The translations under genes were made by a program, and so were the position numbers. Of a stretch of DNA of 64,000 nt, positions 38,144-48,262 are shown one piece after another (the stretch's first letter is position 1; each line of letters opens with the position of its first letter). The DNA comes from Aeromicrobium sp. Sec7.5 (lineage in GTDB: Bacteria; Actinomycetota; Actinomycetes; Propionibacteriales; Nocardioidaceae), in the NCBI RefSeq assembly GCF_036867135.1, contig NZ_JBAJIJ010000001.1:2480001-2544000 (forward strand), read 5' to 3'. The notes beneath the pieces are model-generated. The model was given only the letters and a program-made list of their open reading frames with translations, did not search any database and was not told the DNA's origin.

Positions 38144-39031
38144 ATGACCGTGCTCGACCCCCAGCTGGCCCGGCCGATCGGCCGTCGCACGAAGCCCGTC
38201 CCCGCGCCGCTGCGCGTCCGCCGCACCCGCGACTACGTCATGTGTCGGCCGACGGAGTTCGCCGTCGAGTACGCGATCAACCCGTGGATGGATCCGAGCC
38301 GCCCCGTCGACCGCGGTCGCGCGATGCGTCAGTGGGAGGCGCTGGTCGAGACGTACCGTTCCCTCGGCCACGTGGTCGAGGTCGTCGAGCCACTGCCGGC
38401 ACAGCCCGACATGGTCTTCGCGGCCAACGGCGCGCTCGTCGTGGGGGACGTCGCCTACGGGTCCCGGTTCCGGTATCCCGAGCGGGCCGCCGAGGCGGGA
38501 GCCGTGGCGACGTGGCTGCGCGGGCGGGGCATCGACGTCACGCCCGCGTCGCACCCCGCCGAGGGCGAGGGCGACTTCCTCGTGCTGGGTCATGTCGTGC
38601 TGGCCGGCACCGGTTTCCGCACGAGCCTGGCCGCGCACGTGGAGGCGGCGACCATCATCGACCGGCCGTTCGTCACGCTCGAGCTGGTCGACCCGGCGTT
38701 CTACCACCTCGACGTGGCCCTGGCCGTGCTCGACGACGGGCGCGGCAGCGCCTCCGCCGACATCGCCTACTACCCCGGCGCCTTCAGCCCTCACAGCCGC
38801 CGCACCCTGCGCGAGCTGTTCCCGGACGCCCTCCTCGTCAGCCGCGACGAGGCACTCACGTTCGGCCTGAACCTCGTGAGCGACGGCCTGCACGTCGTGA
38901 TCCCGCAGGAGGCGGGGTCCATGGCCGACCGGCTGCGCCAGCGCGGGTACGTCCCGATTGCCGTCGAGCTCGACGAGTTCCGCAAGTCGGGCGGCAGCGT
39001 CAAGTGCTGCACGATGGAGCACCACGCCTGA
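38144..39031 (+). CDS. Arginine dihydrolase/dimethylarginase-like amidinotransferase-fold enzyme
   Basis: 295 residues from ATG 38144 (GAGGTGACCACC in front); an in-frame ATG at 38057 would add 29 residues without a ribosome site. Guanidino-modifying enzyme fold: YVMCRPTEFAVEYAINPWM opening, PDMVFAANGALV, EGEGDFLVLG, catalytic His188 (FYHLD) and Cys288/289 (GGSVKCC). The opening and the Asn in FAANG (Asn95) resemble cyanobacterial ArgZ/AgrE, which turns arginine into ornithine, rather than classical arginine deiminase. Often annotated as dimethylargininase or ornithine-cycle protein. No ornithine aminotransferase gene follows here. Confidence 0.82.
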   Translation: MTVLDPQLARPIGRRTKPVPAPLRVRRTRDYVMCRPTEFAVEYAINPWMDPSRPVDRGRAMRQWEALVETYRSLGHVVEVVEPLPAQPDMVFAANGALVVGDVAYGSRFRYPERAAEAGAVATWLRGRGIDVTPASHPAEGEGDFLVLGHVVLAGTGFRTSLAAHVEAATIIDRPFVTLELVDPAFYHLDVALAVLDDGRGSASADIAYYPGAFSPHSRRTLRELFPDALLVSRDEALTFGLNLVSDGLHVVIPQEAGSMADRLRQRGYVPIAVELDEFRKSGGSVKCCTMEHHA

Positions 39032-39102
39032 CCTGCGCATTCTCGACCGAATCCCGTGAGTCGCGACGCGCGAGCAGCCCCACGGCGTTCTACCCTCGGG
39101 GC

Positions 39103-39969
39103 ATGACGAGCACGACACCTCCCCCTGCACCCGTCGAGGCCACGCCGACCGATGCCTCCTCTGCCGACGGCGGGCGTCCCGTGCGTCGTTTCGGCACCGC
39201 CCGCGCCCTCGGCCTGGCCCTCGCCGCGTTCGTCGGCGGGTACCTCGCGCTCCTGGCGCTCGGCACCTGGGTCGACATCGTGCGCGACGAGCTCTGGAGC
39301 AACTACGACCCCTTCGGCGGGCAGGCCGCCATCGGCCGATTCCGACTCCTGCTCCTGGGCGCGGTGAGCCTCGGTGCCCTCGCGGGCGTCCTCGCCGTGA
39401 TCGGACTGGCCGTTCGCCGCCTCGCCGTCCTCGTCCTCGTCGTGACCGTCGCCTCCCTGCTGTGCCACGTCGGCTTCGCCCTGCAGGTCGTCGACACGAC
39501 CTTCCGGGGCAACTTCATCGACCCGAACCGCGGCTGGAGCCCCTCCTTCGGGCTGCCGTTCACGATCGCCGTGCTGGCGCTCCAGGTCGTCGTGGTGCTG
39601 CTGTGCCTCGTGCGCGGTCCGCGCCCCGAGCCGGTCGTCATCGCTCCCCCGGTCTCGCGGCCGGGCGACACCCCGCCTCCGGTCACCCACGACCACGATC
39701 ACCGCTCGGACGACCTCGCCACGACCGAGACCGCCCGCGACGAGGATCGCGGCGTGGCGGCCGCCGGGGTTGCCGACGACGAGGACGCCGACGACGAACA
39801 GGCCGACGACGACGTGTTCCTCGTGATCCATGGCCAGGAGTACGGCCCGTACCCCACCGACCGGGTCCGTGGGTTCATGGTGGAGGGCCGCATCCACCCG
39901 GGCACGCTGGTGCGCATCGGCGACGAGACCAAGCCCGCCTCCGAGGTCCCCGCCATCTACGGCACCTGA
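39103..39969 (+). CDS. Membrane protein with C-terminal GYF_2-like domain
   Basis: 288 residues, ATG 39103. Acidic, Pro-rich N-terminus, four hydrophobic helices (about 30-55, 78-100, 107-128, 150-172), an acidic linker rich in Asp and Glu, and a last 50 residues matching the GYF_2/DUF4339 pattern (VIHGQEYGPY, GRIHPGTLVRIGDE). Such domains are thought to bind peptides or mediate assembly. Function not known. 71 nt after the dihydrolase gene; perhaps independently transcribed. Confidence 0.75.
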   Translation: MTSTTPPPAPVEATPTDASSADGGRPVRRFGTARALGLALAAFVGGYLALLALGTWVDIVRDELWSNYDPFGGQAAIGRFRLLLLGAVSLGALAGVLAVIGLAVRRLAVLVLVVTVASLLCHVGFALQVVDTTFRGNFIDPNRGWSPSFGLPFTIAVLALQVVVVLLCLVRGPRPEPVVIAPPVSRPGDTPPPVTHDHDHRSDDLATTETARDEDRGVAAAGVADDEDADDEQADDDVFLVIHGQEYGPYPTDRVRGFMVEGRIHPGTLVRIGDETKPASEVPAIYGT

Positions 39970-39988
39970 CCCGGACCTCCGCCCACCA

Positions 39989-40163
39989 CCGGTGGTTGAG
40001 GTACCCCTTTCGAGGCTCGTTCCTCGCACCTCAAGGGGCGGGGCTTCGCCCGCCACGGGCGGATCCACGGGCCGAGCCGAAGGCGAGGCAGGCGCCCGGG
40101 CGAAGCCCGGCACCGGTGCCCTTCGAGGCTCGCTCGTTCCTCGCTCACACCTCAGGAACCGGA
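39989..40163. repeat. Intergenic palindromic repeat, copy 2 (composite)
   Basis: Starts with CCGGTGGTTGAGGT as in copy 1, then two direct half-units: TTCGAGGCTCGTTCCTCG... at 40009-40034 and a longer one at 40122-40153, both running into CACCTCA. Between them CGGGGCTTCGCCCG (40038-40051) is nearly inverted at 40098-40111. It fills the gap between convergent genes and can also act as terminator. Confidence 0.65.
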
Positions 40164-40201
40164 ACGAACCGGTGGAGCCGCGAGGAACGAGCGGTGCGCC
40201 C

Positions 40202-40966
40202 TCAGGCCGGCAGCGTCAGCACCACGGGGCCGTCGGCCGTGATCGCCACGGTGTGCTCCCAGTGGGCGGCGCGACTTCCGTCGACCGTGACCGCGGTCCA
40301 GTCGTCCTCGAGGATCTGCGTGTACGGAGAGCCGCGGGACACCATCGGCTCGATCGCGATGACGAGGCCCGGCTTGAGCTTCATCCCCTGTCCGGCGCGC
40401 CCCGTGTTGGGCACGTCCGGGTCCATGTGCATGGCCGTGCCGATGCCGTGGCCCGTGAACCCCTCGACGATGCCGTAGTCGCCGGCAGCACGCACCGACG
40501 CCGTGATCGCGTGGCCGATGTCGCCCAGACGGGCTCCCGGACGGGCGGCCTCGATACCGGCCCACAGTGCGGCCTCCGTGACGCGTGACAGCTCGGCGTC
40601 GGCCGCCTCGAGCTGACCCACCCCGATCGTGACGGCAGCGTCACCGTGCCAGTTCTGGACGATCGCACCGGCATCGACCGAGACGAGATCGCCGGCCACC
40701 AGCTCCCGGTCGCCCGGGATGCCGTGCACGACCTCGTCGTTGACCGACGTGCAGATCACGGCCGGGAAGCCGTGGTAGCCCAGGAAGTTGGACGTCGCCC
40801 CGTGACGCGCGATGACCTGGCGTGCCACGGCGTCCAGGTCGCGGGTCGTCGCTCCGGGCTCGGCCGCCTCACGCACGGTCTGCAGCATCTCGGCCACGAT
40901 CGCGCCTGCACGCCGCATCACGGCGATCTGGTCGGCGGTCTTGTACTCGACGCCGCGGCCGAACAT
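40202..40966 (-). CDS. map: Methionine aminopeptidase, type I
   Basis: 254 residues, ATG 40966. Removes initiator Met. Metal ligands in SVDAGA, GDAAVT, GHGIG, AIEPM and WEHT; substrate His in YHGFP. No N-terminal SH3-like extension, so the short type Ia form. 14 nt after adk; secY-adk-map is the standard order. Confidence 0.96.
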   Translation of the reverse strand: MFGRGVEYKTADQIAVMRRAGAIVAEMLQTVREAAEPGATTRDLDAVARQVIARHGATSNFLGYHGFPAVICTSVNDEVVHGIPGDRELVAGDLVSVDAGAIVQNWHGDAAVTIGVGQLEAADAELSRVTEAALWAGIEAARPGARLGDIGHAITASVRAAGDYGIVEGFTGHGIGTAMHMDPDVPNTGRAGQGMKLKPGLVIAIEPMVSRGSPYTQILEDDWTAVTVDGSRAAHWEHTVAITADGPVVLTLPA

Positions 40967-40980
40967 CGACGCGCTCCGAG

Positions 40981-41544
40981 TCAGAGACCGAGGGCGGTGT
41001 TGATGCGGGCCTCGACCTCGTCGATCGAGCCCACACCGTCGACCTCGCGCAGGAGCCCGCGCTCGCGGTACACCGGCAGCAGGGGGGCGGTCTCGGCGAT
41101 GTAGACCTCCTGCCGCTCGCGGATGACGTCCTCGGTGTCGTCGGCGCGCCCACTGGTCTCGGCCCGCTTCAGGAGTCGGCCGATGAGCTCCTCGTGGTCG
41201 ACCGTGAGCACCAGCACGGCGTCGAGCGGGGCATCGAGATCAGCCAGGATCGCGTCGAGCGTCTCGACCTGGTCGGGCGTGCGCGGGTAGCCGTCGAGCA
41301 CGAAGCCCGTGCTGGCGTCGTCCTGCGCCAGGCGGTCCTTGACCATGGCGTTCGTGACCTCGTCGGGCACGTACTTGCCGGCGTCCATGTACGACTGCGC
41401 GAGCTGGCCGAGCTCCGTGCCGCCGGCCACGTTGGCCCGGAAGATGTCACCGGTCGAGATGTGCGCGCCGCCGATGCGCTCGGCCAGACCCGTCGCCTGA
41501 GTGCCCTTGCCCGCGCCGGGCGGGCCCATGATCAGCAACCTCAT
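40981..41544 (-). CDS. adk: Adenylate kinase (short form)
   Basis: 187 residues, ATG 41544 overlapping the secY stop (ATGA). P-loop [14 protein letters not shown]-binding HISTGD and DGYPRT. The LID is the short version without zinc cysteines ([16 protein letters not shown]), typical of actinobacteria. Confidence 0.97.
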   Translation of the reverse strand: MRLLIMGPPGAGKGTQATGLAERIGGAHISTGDIFRANVAGGTELGQLAQSYMDAGKYVPDEVTNAMVKDRLAQDDASTGFVLDGYPRTPDQVETLDAILADLDAPLDAVLVLTVDHEELIGRLLKRAETSGRADDTEDVIRERQEVYIAETAPLLPVYRERGLLREVDGVGSIDEVEARINTALGL

Positions 41545-42863
41545 GAACGCAGGAACCCTTCATAGTTGCGCTGCTGCAGCTGGCTCTCGATCTGCTTGAC
41601 CGTGTCGAGGCCGACGCCCACGATGATCAGGATCGTCGTGCCACCGAACGGGAAGTTCTGGCTCGCGTTCAACAACGCGATCGCGAACATCGGGATCAGG
41701 GCGATCAGACCCAGGTACAGCGCACCCGGAGCGGTGATGCGGCTCAGCACGTACTGCAGGTAGTCCTGCGTCGGGCGACCCGCACGGATGCCCGGGATGA
41801 AGCCGCCGTACTTCTTCATGTTGTCGGCGACCTCCTCGGGGTTGAAGGTGATCGCCACGTAGAAGTACGTGAAGAACACGATCAGCGTGAAGAAGGTGAT
41901 CATGTAGTACGGGTGGTCGCCGCGCACGAAGTGGTCGTTGACCCACGTCGCCCACGAGGAGCCCTCGTTGAACTGCGCGAGCAGCGCCGGCAGGTACATC
42001 AGGCTCGAGGCGAAGATGACCGGGATGATGCCGGCCTGGTTGACCTTGAGCGGGATGTAGGTCGAGGACCCGCCGAACATCCGGCGTCCGACCATGCGCT
42101 TGGCGTACTGCACCGGGATGCGGCGCTGCGCCTGCTCGATGAAGATCACGCCGGCCACGACGATGAGTCCGACCAGGATGACCAGGGAGAAGGTGACCCA
42201 GCCCTCGCGCTCCGACGCGGCCTGCGCCTTGATCTGCCACAGGGCGCCGGGGAAGGTCGCGATGACCTGCGTGAAGATCAGGATCGACATGCCGTTGCCG
42301 ACACCGCGGTCGGTGATGAGCTCGCCGAACCACATGATGATCGCGGTGCCCGCGACCATCACGAGGACGATCAGCAGGAACGCCGGGATGCTGTCGGGGT
42401 GGTAGAGGAGGTCCTGGGTGCACGCGCCGCCGAACAGGCGTCCGCTGCGGGCCAGTGCCACGATGCCGGTGGCCTGGAGGACCGCGAGGCCCAGCGTCAG
42501 GTACCGGGTGTACTGGGTGATCTTGGTCTGACCGGCCTGGCCCTCCTTCTTGAGGGCCTCCAGGCGTGGGATCACGACGACGAGCAGCTGCAGGATGATG
42601 CTCGCGGTGATGTACGGCATGATGCCGAGCGCGAACACCGTGAGCTGCAGAAGAGCGCCACCGGAGAAGACGTTGATGAGCGCGAACAGGTTGCCGTTCT
42701 CACCGGCGCTGGCCGTGTCGATGCACTGCTGCACGTTCGCGACGTCGATACCGGGAGCAGGGGTCATCGAGCCGAGCCGGAACAGCACGATGATGCCCAG
42801 GACGAAGAGCAACTTGCGTCGCAGGTCAGGCGTGCGGAACGCATTGACGAAGGCGCTGAGCAC
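41541..42863 (-). CDS. secY: Preprotein translocase subunit SecY
   Basis: 440 residues, GTG 42863. Ten membrane helices; conserved plug and lateral-gate regions ([17 protein letters not shown] in helix 2) and the C-terminal cytoplasmic loops that bind SecA ([27 protein letters not shown]). Central channel of the Sec pathway. 194 nt from rplO with two hairpins between. Confidence 0.97.
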   Translation of the reverse strand: MLSAFVNAFRTPDLRRKLLFVLGIIVLFRLGSMTPAPGIDVANVQQCIDTASAGENGNLFALINVFSGGALLQLTVFALGIMPYITASIILQLLVVVIPRLEALKKEGQAGQTKITQYTRYLTLGLAVLQATGIVALARSGRLFGGACTQDLLYHPDSIPAFLLIVLVMVAGTAIIMWFGELITDRGVGNGMSILIFTQVIATFPGALWQIKAQAASEREGWVTFSLVILVGLIVVAGVIFIEQAQRRIPVQYAKRMVGRRMFGGSSTYIPLKVNQAGIIPVIFASSLMYLPALLAQFNEGSSWATWVNDHFVRGDHPYYMITFFTLIVFFTYFYVAITFNPEEVADNMKKYGGFIPGIRAGRPTQDYLQYVLSRITAPGALYLGLIALIPMFAIALLNASQNFPFGGTTILIIVGVGLDTVKQIESQLQQRNYEGFLRS

Positions 42864-42924
42864 TTCCGTCCTCCTCAGGGTGGGCAGCCGGGCAACCCGG
42901 CGACTGTAACAGTCAAACTACGGA

Positions 42925-43033
42925 CCGACGCACACGCCTGCGTCGGGGTTGCGCCATCGGGACGCGCGCACGGCCCGGGGGCCGACGTCCTGCTGAACCA
43001 CGACGGCGAGGCCCTCCGAGGGAGAGCCTCGCC
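42925..43033 (-). terminator. Two hairpins between rplO and secY
   Basis: One: CCGACGCA (42925-42932) with TGCGTCGG (42939-42946), 8 bp perfect. Two: GGCGAGGC (43005-43012) with GCCTCGCC (43026-43033), extended inside by CCTC/GAGG. The second, just after the rplO stop, looks like a partial terminator that would lower secY-adk-map expression relative to the ribosomal genes. Confidence 0.5.
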
Positions 43034-43057
43034 ACCGTGTGCGATCCGTGCGGGGTG

Positions 43058-43498
43058 TCAGCGCTCGCTGACGCTGCCGCCGGCCGCCTCGATCTTGGTC
43101 TTGGCGCTGGCCGAGAACTTGTCGGCGGTGACCTGGACGGCCACGCCGATCTCGCCGTTGCCGAGCACCTTGACCGGCTGGTTCTTGCGGACCGCGCCCT
43201 TGGCGACGAGGCCGTCGACGTCGACGGCACCGCCCTCGGGGAACAGCGCCTCGAGCCGGTCGAGGTTGACGACCTGGAACTCCACGCGGAAGGGGTTCTT
43301 GAAGCCCTTCAGCTTGGGCAGGCGCATGTGGATCGGGACCTGGCCGCCCTCGAAGCCGACGGGCACCTGGTAACGGGCCTTGGTGCCCTTGGTGCCGCGA
43401 CCGGCGGTCTTGCCCTTGGAGCCCTCACCGCGGCCGACACGGGTCTTGGCGGTCTTGGCGCCCGGGGCGGGGCGAAGGTGATGCAGCTTGAGCGTCAT
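43058..43498 (-). CDS. rplO: 50S ribosomal protein L15
   Basis: 146 residues, ATG 43498. [20 protein letters not shown] opening with the Gly/Lys-rich arm and [19 protein letters not shown]. Last ribosomal gene of the spc set; one nt after rpmD. Confidence 0.96.
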   Translation of the reverse strand: MTLKLHHLRPAPGAKTAKTRVGRGEGSKGKTAGRGTKGTKARYQVPVGFEGGQVPIHMRLPKLKGFKNPFRVEFQVVNLDRLEALFPEGGAVDVDGLVAKGAVRKNQPVKVLGNGEIGVAVQVTADKFSASAKTKIEAAGGSVSER

Positions 43499-43499
43499 G

Positions 43500-43682
43500 T
43501 CAATCAATCTCCTCGAACGTCACGAGGTGCGGGATGGTCTCGACCATGCCGCGGATCTCGGGACGATCTTCCTTGACGACCGTGTGGCCGATGCGCTTCA
43601 GACCCAGCGAGCGCAACGTGTGGCCCTGGTTGTCCGGGCGACCGATGGCCGACTTGATCTGGGTGACCTTGAGCTGAGCCAT
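43500..43682 (-). CDS. rpmD: 50S ribosomal protein L30
   Basis: 60 residues, ATG 43682 sharing one base with the rpsE stop. [20 protein letters not shown] and the closing MVETIPHLV are canonical. Confidence 0.96.
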   Translation of the reverse strand: MAQLKVTQIKSAIGRPDNQGHTLRSLGLKRIGHTVVKEDRPEIRGMVETIPHLVTFEEID

Positions 43683-44281
43683 CAGACACCTGCCTCGGCG
43701 GGCTCGGCCGGGGCCGAGCTCTCCTTGCCGGCCTTGAGCAGCGCCGCCGGAGCGACGTCCTCGACGCGCAGGCCACGACGTGCGGCGACCTGCTCGGGCG
43801 ACTCCAGCATGCGGAGGGCCTCGACCGTGGCGTGCACGATGTTGATGGCGTTGGACGAACCGAGCGACTTGCTCAGGACGTCGTGGATGCCAGCGGCCTC
43901 GAGCACGGCGCGCACCGGACCACCGGCGATGACGCCGGTACCGGGCGAAGCCGGACGCAGGAAGACCACGCCGGCCGCCTTCTCACCCTGCACGGGGTGC
44001 GGGATGGTGCCCTGGATGCGGGGGACGCGGAAGAAGTTCTTCTTCGCCTCCTCGACACCCTTGGAGATCGCCGTGGGGACCTCCTTGGCCTTGCCGTAGC
44101 CGACGCCGACCTGACCGTCGCCGTCACCGACGATCACCAGGGCGGTGAAGCTGAAGCGTCGACCACCCTTGACGACCTTGGCGACACGGTTGATCGTGAC
44201 GACCTTCTCGATGTAGTTGGACTTCTCGCCGCGGTCGCCGCGCTGACCGCGACCGGCTCCGCCGCCTCGACGCTGGCTCAT
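43682..44281 (-). CDS. rpsE: 30S ribosomal protein S5
   Basis: 199 residues, ATG 44281. KH-like RNA-binding part ([19 protein letters not shown]) and C-terminal S5 domain ([18 protein letters not shown]). Gly/Arg-rich N-terminal extension. 43 nt after rplR. Confidence 0.96.
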   Translation of the reverse strand: MSQRRGGGAGRGQRGDRGEKSNYIEKVVTINRVAKVVKGGRRFSFTALVIVGDGDGQVGVGYGKAKEVPTAISKGVEEAKKNFFRVPRIQGTIPHPVQGEKAAGVVFLRPASPGTGVIAGGPVRAVLEAAGIHDVLSKSLGSSNAINIVHATVEALRMLESPEQVAARRGLRVEDVAPAALLKAGKESSAPAEPAEAGV

Positions 44282-44324
44282 GCAGCACTCCCGACGTTGT
44301 TGATGGTGGTGTGGATCGTGGTCA

Positions 44325-44708
44325 TCAGAACTCCAGTCCGCCCTCGCGAGCGCCGTCGGCCAGGGCCGCGACGCGACCGGCGTACTTGTTGCCGGCGCGG
44401 TCGAACACGACCGTCTCGACGCCAGCCGCCTTCGCGCGGTCGGCCACGAGCTCGCCGACCTTCTTGGCCTTGGCGGTCTTGTCGCCCTCGAACGAACGCA
44501 GGTCGGTCTCCATCGTGGAGGCCGAGGCCAGCGTGTGTCCCTCGAGGTCGTTGACGACCTGCGCGACGATGTGCTTGCTCGAACGCGTGATGACGAGGCG
44601 CGGACGATCGGCCGAACCGGCGATCTTCTTGCGACCGCGGATCTGACGACGTGCGCGCGACGCGGCACGGTTCGAGAGACTGCGCTTGTGCTTGATGGAG
44701 ATGGCCAT
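44325..44708 (-). CDS. rplR: 50S ribosomal protein L18
   Basis: 127 residues from ATG 44708 (GTG 44711 immediately before is an alternative), preceded by [22 protein letters not shown] and the C-terminal [20 protein letters not shown] are diagnostic; binds 5S rRNA. Confidence 0.96.
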   Translation of the reverse strand: MAISIKHKRSLSNRAASRARRQIRGRKKIAGSADRPRLVITRSSKHIVAQVVNDLEGHTLASASTMETDLRSFEGDKTAKAKKVGELVADRAKAAGVETVVFDRAGNKYAGRVAALADGAREGGLEF

Positions 44709-45250
44709 CACTTACCAGCCTTTCCGGCCTTGCGCACGACGCGCTCGCCGGCGTAGCGCACGCCCTTGCCCTTGTACGGCTCGGGCTTGCGGATCTTGCG
44801 GATGTTGGCAGCGACCTCACCGACGGCCTGCTTGTCGATGCCGATGACGCTGAACGCGGTGGGCTTCTCGACGGCGAAGGTGATGCCCTCGGGGGCCTTG
44901 ACGATCACCGGGTGGCTGAAGCCGAGCGCGAACTCGAGCTCGGTCGGCCCCTTGGAGATGACGCGGTAGCCGACGCCCACGATCTCGAGCTTCTTCTCGT
45001 AGCCCTCGGTGACACCGACGACCATGTTGTTGACGAGCGTGCGGCTCAGGCCGTGCAGGGCCTTGCTGCGGCTCTCGTCGTTCGGGCGCTCGATGGACAG
45101 CGTGCCGTCATCGGACTTCGCGATCGTGATCGGCTCCGCGACGGTGTGCGACAGCTCGCCCTTGGGCCCCTTGACGCGAACGTCCTGGCCCTCGATCGAG
45201 ACCTCGACACCCGCGGGAACGGCGACGGGAATCTTGCCAATGCGTGACAT
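44708..45250 (-). CDS. rplF: 50S ribosomal protein L6
   Basis: 180 residues, ATG 45250. [17 protein letters not shown] opening and [19 protein letters not shown] near the end. Its TGA overlaps the rplR start region. Confidence 0.97.
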   Translation of the reverse strand: MSRIGKIPVAVPAGVEVSIEGQDVRVKGPKGELSHTVAEPITIAKSDDGTLSIERPNDESRSKALHGLSRTLVNNMVVGVTEGYEKKLEIVGVGYRVISKGPTELEFALGFSHPVIVKAPEGITFAVEKPTAFSVIGIDKQAVGEVAANIRKIRKPEPYKGKGVRYAGERVVRKAGKAGK

Positions 45251-45263
45251 GGTTCTGCTCCCC

Positions 45264-45671
45264 TCACCAGACGTAGGCGAGGACTTCCCCACCTACGCCC
45301 TTGCTGTTGGCCTGACGGTCGGTCAGCAGACCCTGGCTCGTGGAGATGATCGCCACGCCGAGGCCACCGAGGACCTTGGGCAGGTTGCTGCTCTTGGCGT
45401 AGACACGCAGACCGGGCTTGCTGATGCGGCGGATGCCGGCGATCGAGCGCTCACGGTGCGGGCCGTACTTCAGGGTGACGGTCAGCGTGCGGCCGACCTC
45501 GCCCTCGCCGGGCTCGGCCACGGAGAAGTCGGTGATGTAGCCCTCCTGCTTCAGCAGGGTGACCACACCTTCCTTCAGCTTGCTGTAGGGCGCGGTCACG
45601 GAGTCGTGGTACGCCTGGTTGCCGTTGCGGATCCGCGTCAGCAGATCCGCGATCGGGTCAGTCATCGTCAT
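45264..45671 (-). CDS. rpsH: 30S ribosomal protein S8
   Basis: 135 residues, ATG 45671 (an ATG two codons later is equivalent). [16 protein letters not shown] and [13 protein letters not shown] are canonical. Preceded by 130 nt without a gene, containing only a small ACCCT/AGGGT hairpin. Confidence 0.96.
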   Translation of the reverse strand: MTMTDPIADLLTRIRNGNQAYHDSVTAPYSKLKEGVVTLLKQEGYITDFSVAEPGEGEVGRTLTVTLKYGPHRERSIAGIRRISKPGLRVYAKSSNLPKVLGGLGVAIISTSQGLLTDRQANSKGVGGEVLAYVW

Positions 45672-45801
45672 GGGTGGTGTTTCCGTTTCTCGCTGCGGTT
45701 TCCGTCTCGTCCTCGACTCGGATCGGGCGCTGCCCTGAGGTGGGAGCTTGCGACCCTCGAAGGGTGGGAGGGGACCTCCAACGGGTAGGTGTTCTTCTGG
45801 G

Positions 45802-45987
45802 TTACCAGGAGCTCTTGGTGACGCCCGGCAGCTCTCCGCGGTGCGCCATCTCGCGCAGGCAGATGCGGCACAGGCCGAACTTCTTGTAGACCGACTGCGA
45901 GCGGCCACAACGCTGGCAGCGCGTGTAGCCACGCACGGCGAACTTGGGCTTGCGGGCGGCCTTGACCTTGAGACCAGTCTTCGCCAT
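45802..45987 (-). CDS. rpsZ: 30S ribosomal protein S14, zinc type (type Z)
   Basis: 61 residues, ATG 45987. Two zinc CxxC pairs (CQRC, CRIC) and [18 protein letters not shown] mark the short zinc-binding S14. One nt after rplE. Actinobacteria often hold a second, zinc-free S14 elsewhere. Confidence 0.97.
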   Translation of the reverse strand: MAKTGLKVKAARKPKFAVRGYTRCQRCGRSQSVYKKFGLCRICLREMAHRGELPGVTKSSW

Positions 45988-45988
45988 G

Positions 45989-46570
45989 TCAGTTCTCCTT
46001 GTAGGGGAAGCCGAGCAGCTTGAGCAGCGCGCGACCCTCGTCGTCGTTCGTGGCGGTGGTGACGACCGTGATGTCCATGCCCCGCGACCGATCGATCTTG
46101 TCCTGGTCGATCTCGTGGAACATGACCTGCTCGGTCAGACCGAACGTGTAGTTGCCACGTCCGTCGAACTGCTTGGGGCTCAGACCGCGGAAGTCGCGGA
46201 TGCGGGGCAGGGCCAGCGTCAGCAGGCGGTCCAGGAACTCCCACATGCGGTCGCCGCGCAGCGTGACGTGCGCGCCGATCGGCATCCCCTCACGCAGCTT
46301 GAACTGCGCGATGGACTTGCGGGCCTTGGTGACCTGCGGCTTCTGGCCGGTGATCGCGGTGAGGTCGCGCACGGCGCCCTCGATCAGCTTGCCGTCGCGA
46401 GCCGCCTCACCGACGCCCATGTTGACCACGATCTTGGTCAGGCCGGGCACCTGCATGACGTTGTCGTACGCGAACTGCTCGCGCAGCGCCGAGACGATCT
46501 CCTCGCGGTACTTGAGCTTGAGACGCGGTGCTTCAGCAGTCTGGGCCGTAGCGATGTCGGTGTCAGCCAT
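45989..46570 (-). CDS. rplE: 50S ribosomal protein L5
   Basis: 193 residues, ATG 46570. [34 protein letters not shown] and [10 protein letters not shown] identify L5, which contacts 5S rRNA and the P-site tRNA. N-terminal extension of about 12 residues. Two nt after rplX. Confidence 0.97.
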   Translation of the reverse strand: MADTDIATAQTAEAPRLKLKYREEIVSALREQFAYDNVMQVPGLTKIVVNMGVGEAARDGKLIEGAVRDLTAITGQKPQVTKARKSIAQFKLREGMPIGAHVTLRGDRMWEFLDRLLTLALPRIRDFRGLSPKQFDGRGNYTFGLTEQVMFHEIDQDKIDRSRGMDITVVTTATNDDEGRALLKLLGFPYKEN

Positions 46571-46572
46571 GC

Positions 46573-46932
46573 TCAGATCTCCTTTCCGGTCTTGCGCGCG
46601 ACCCGCACGCTGCGCTGGGCCGCGTAGGTCGAGCCGTCGGGCCGGCTCTTGGTGACGTCGTCGCGGCGGTAGCCGATGCGCGTCGTGGTCTTGCCGTCGT
46701 CACCATCGACGACGAGCTGCACGTTCGAGATGTGGATCGACGCCTCGACCGTGATGATGCCGCCGGTCTCGGCACCACCGGACTGAGCAGCCCGGGTGTG
46801 CTTCTTGACGCGGTTGACGCCCTCGACGATCACGCGATCGTTCTCGGTCAGGACCTCGATCACCTTGCCGGTGACGCCCTTGTCGGCGCCGGCGATGACC
46901 TGGACCTGGTCGCCCTTCTTGATGCCTGCCAT
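46573..46932 (-). CDS. rplX: 50S ribosomal protein L24
   Basis: 119 residues, ATG 46932. KOW motif [20 protein letters not shown] and [10 protein letters not shown]. The ATG shares a base with the rplN TGA. Confidence 0.96.
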   Translation of the reverse strand: MAGIKKGDQVQVIAGADKGVTGKVIEVLTENDRVIVEGVNRVKKHTRAAQSGGAETGGIITVEASIHISNVQLVVDGDDGKTTTRIGYRRDDVTKSRPDGSTYAAQRSVRVARKTGKEI

Positions 46933-47300
46933 CACAGCACCTCCGGTGCCAGCGAAATGATGCGCATGAACTTCTTGTCACGAAGCTCGCGCCCGACGGG
47001 GCCGAAGATGCGCGTACCGCGCGGATCTCCGTCCGCCTTGAGGATCACGGCCGCGTTCTCGTCGAACTTGATGTAGGAACCGTCGGGACGACGGCGCTCC
47101 TTCACGGTCCGCACGACGACGGCCTTGACGACATCGCCCTTCTTGACGTTGCCGCCCGGGATCGCGTCCTTGACGGTGGCGACGATCGTGTCACCGATGC
47201 CGGCGTAACGCCGGCCCGAGCCGCCGAGGACACGGATGCAGAGGATCTCCTTCGCACCGGTGTTGTCGGCGACCTTGAGTCGCGACTCTTGCTGGATCAT
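46932..47300 (-). CDS. rplN: 50S ribosomal protein L14
   Basis: 122 residues, ATG 47300. [20 protein letters not shown] opening and [15 protein letters not shown] near the end. Four nt after the rpsQ stop. Confidence 0.97.
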   Translation of the reverse strand: MIQQESRLKVADNTGAKEILCIRVLGGSGRRYAGIGDTIVATVKDAIPGGNVKKGDVVKAVVVRTVKERRRPDGSYIKFDENAAVILKADGDPRGTRIFGPVGRELRDKKFMRIISLAPEVL

Positions 47301-47304
47301 GTCG

Positions 47305-47604
47305 TCACTTCGCCTTCTCGAGGACCTCGACGAGGCGCCAGCGCTTGGTGGCCGACAGCGGGCGGGTCTCCATGATCCGCACGCGGTCGCCGATCCCGGC
47401 GCCGTTCTCCTCGTCGTGGGCCTTCAGCTTGATGTTGCGGCGCAGCACCTTGCCGTACAGGGCGTGCTTGTAGCGCTCCTCGACGTTCACGACGATGGTC
47501 TTGTCCATCTTGTCGCTCACGACCAGGCCCTCGCGCACCTTGCGGGCGCTGCGCGGCGCAGTGCTGGAGTCGTTCGTCACGGTCTCGTCCTTGCTGGTGC
47601 TCAT
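47305..47604 (-). CDS. rpsQ: 30S ribosomal protein S17
   Basis: 99 residues, ATG 47604 overlapping the rpmC stop (ATGA). [19 protein letters not shown] and the OB-fold closing [20 protein letters not shown]. Short Ser/Thr-rich N-terminal extension. Confidence 0.96.
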   Translation of the reverse strand: MSTSKDETVTNDSSTAPRSARKVREGLVVSDKMDKTIVVNVEERYKHALYGKVLRRNIKLKAHDEENGAGIGDRVRIMETRPLSATKRWRLVEVLEKAK

Positions 47605-47840
47605 GCGTCCACCTCGGCGTTGTCGTCGGTGGTCTCGATGATGCCGAGCTCACGCTCGCGCAGCACCGTGTAGATGCGGGCGATGTCCTTGCGGACGGTG
47701 CGCAGGCGCGCGGTGTTGTCGAGCTGGCCGGTCGCGTTCTGGAAGCGCAGGTTGAACAGCTCTTCCTTGGCGTCGCGCAGCTTCTCGGCAAGGCCGTCGG
47801 CGTCGAGCAGACGCAGCTCAACTGCAGTCATGATCGCCAT
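47601..47840 (-). CDS. rpmC: 50S ribosomal protein L29
   Basis: 79 residues, ATG 47840 sharing a base with the rplP stop; an internal ATG at 47831 is possible. [20 protein letters not shown] and [12 protein letters not shown] are canonical. Confidence 0.95.
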   Translation of the reverse strand: MAIMTAVELRLLDADGLAEKLRDAKEELFNLRFQNATGQLDNTARLRTVRKDIARIYTVLRERELGIIETTDDNAEVDA

Positions 47841-48262
47841 CAGATGCCTCCCTCGGTCTCACGGCTGATGAAACGTGCCTTCATCGGCAGCTTGTGGATC
47901 GCGCGGCGCATCGCCTCGCGAGCCGTGGTCTCGTCGACGCCCGAGAGCTCGAACATGACCCGGCCCGGCTTGACGTTGGCGACCCACCACTCCGGCGAGC
48001 CCTTGCCGGAACCCATGCGGGTCTCGGCGGGCTTCTTGGTGAGGGGGCGGTCCGGGTAGATGTTGATCCAGACCTTGCCGCCACGCTTGATGTGACGCGT
48101 CATGGCGATACGAGCGGACTCGATCTGGCGGTTGGTCACGTAGTGACCCTCGACCGCCTGGATGCCGTACTCGCCGAAAGCGAGCGTCGTGCCGCCCTTG
48201 GCCATGCCGCGGCGCTTCGGGTGGTGCTGCTTGCGGTACTTGACCCGTCGGGGCATCAACAT
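47840..48262 (-). CDS. rplP: 50S ribosomal protein L16
   Basis: 140 residues, ATG 48262. [25 protein letters not shown] and [14 protein letters not shown]. Organises the A-site region of 23S rRNA. Shares a base with the rpsC stop. Confidence 0.97.
   Translation of the reverse strand: MLMPRRVKYRKQHHPKRRGMAKGGTTLAFGEYGIQAVEGHYVTNRQIESARIAMTRHIKRGGKVWINIYPDRPLTKKPAETRMGSGKGSPEWWVANVKPGRVMFELSGVDETTAREAMRRAIHKLPMKARFISRETEGGI

Noticed and set aside
38036..39130. A 364-codon minus-strand frame opposite the arginine dihydrolase-like gene
   Set aside because: No family motif; the plus-strand reading has the complete catalytic set and a ribosome site.
39989..40163. Possible CRISPR array in the repeated intergenic sequence
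   Set aside because: Repeats are only partial, inverted as well as direct, unevenly spaced, and there are no cas genes nearby.
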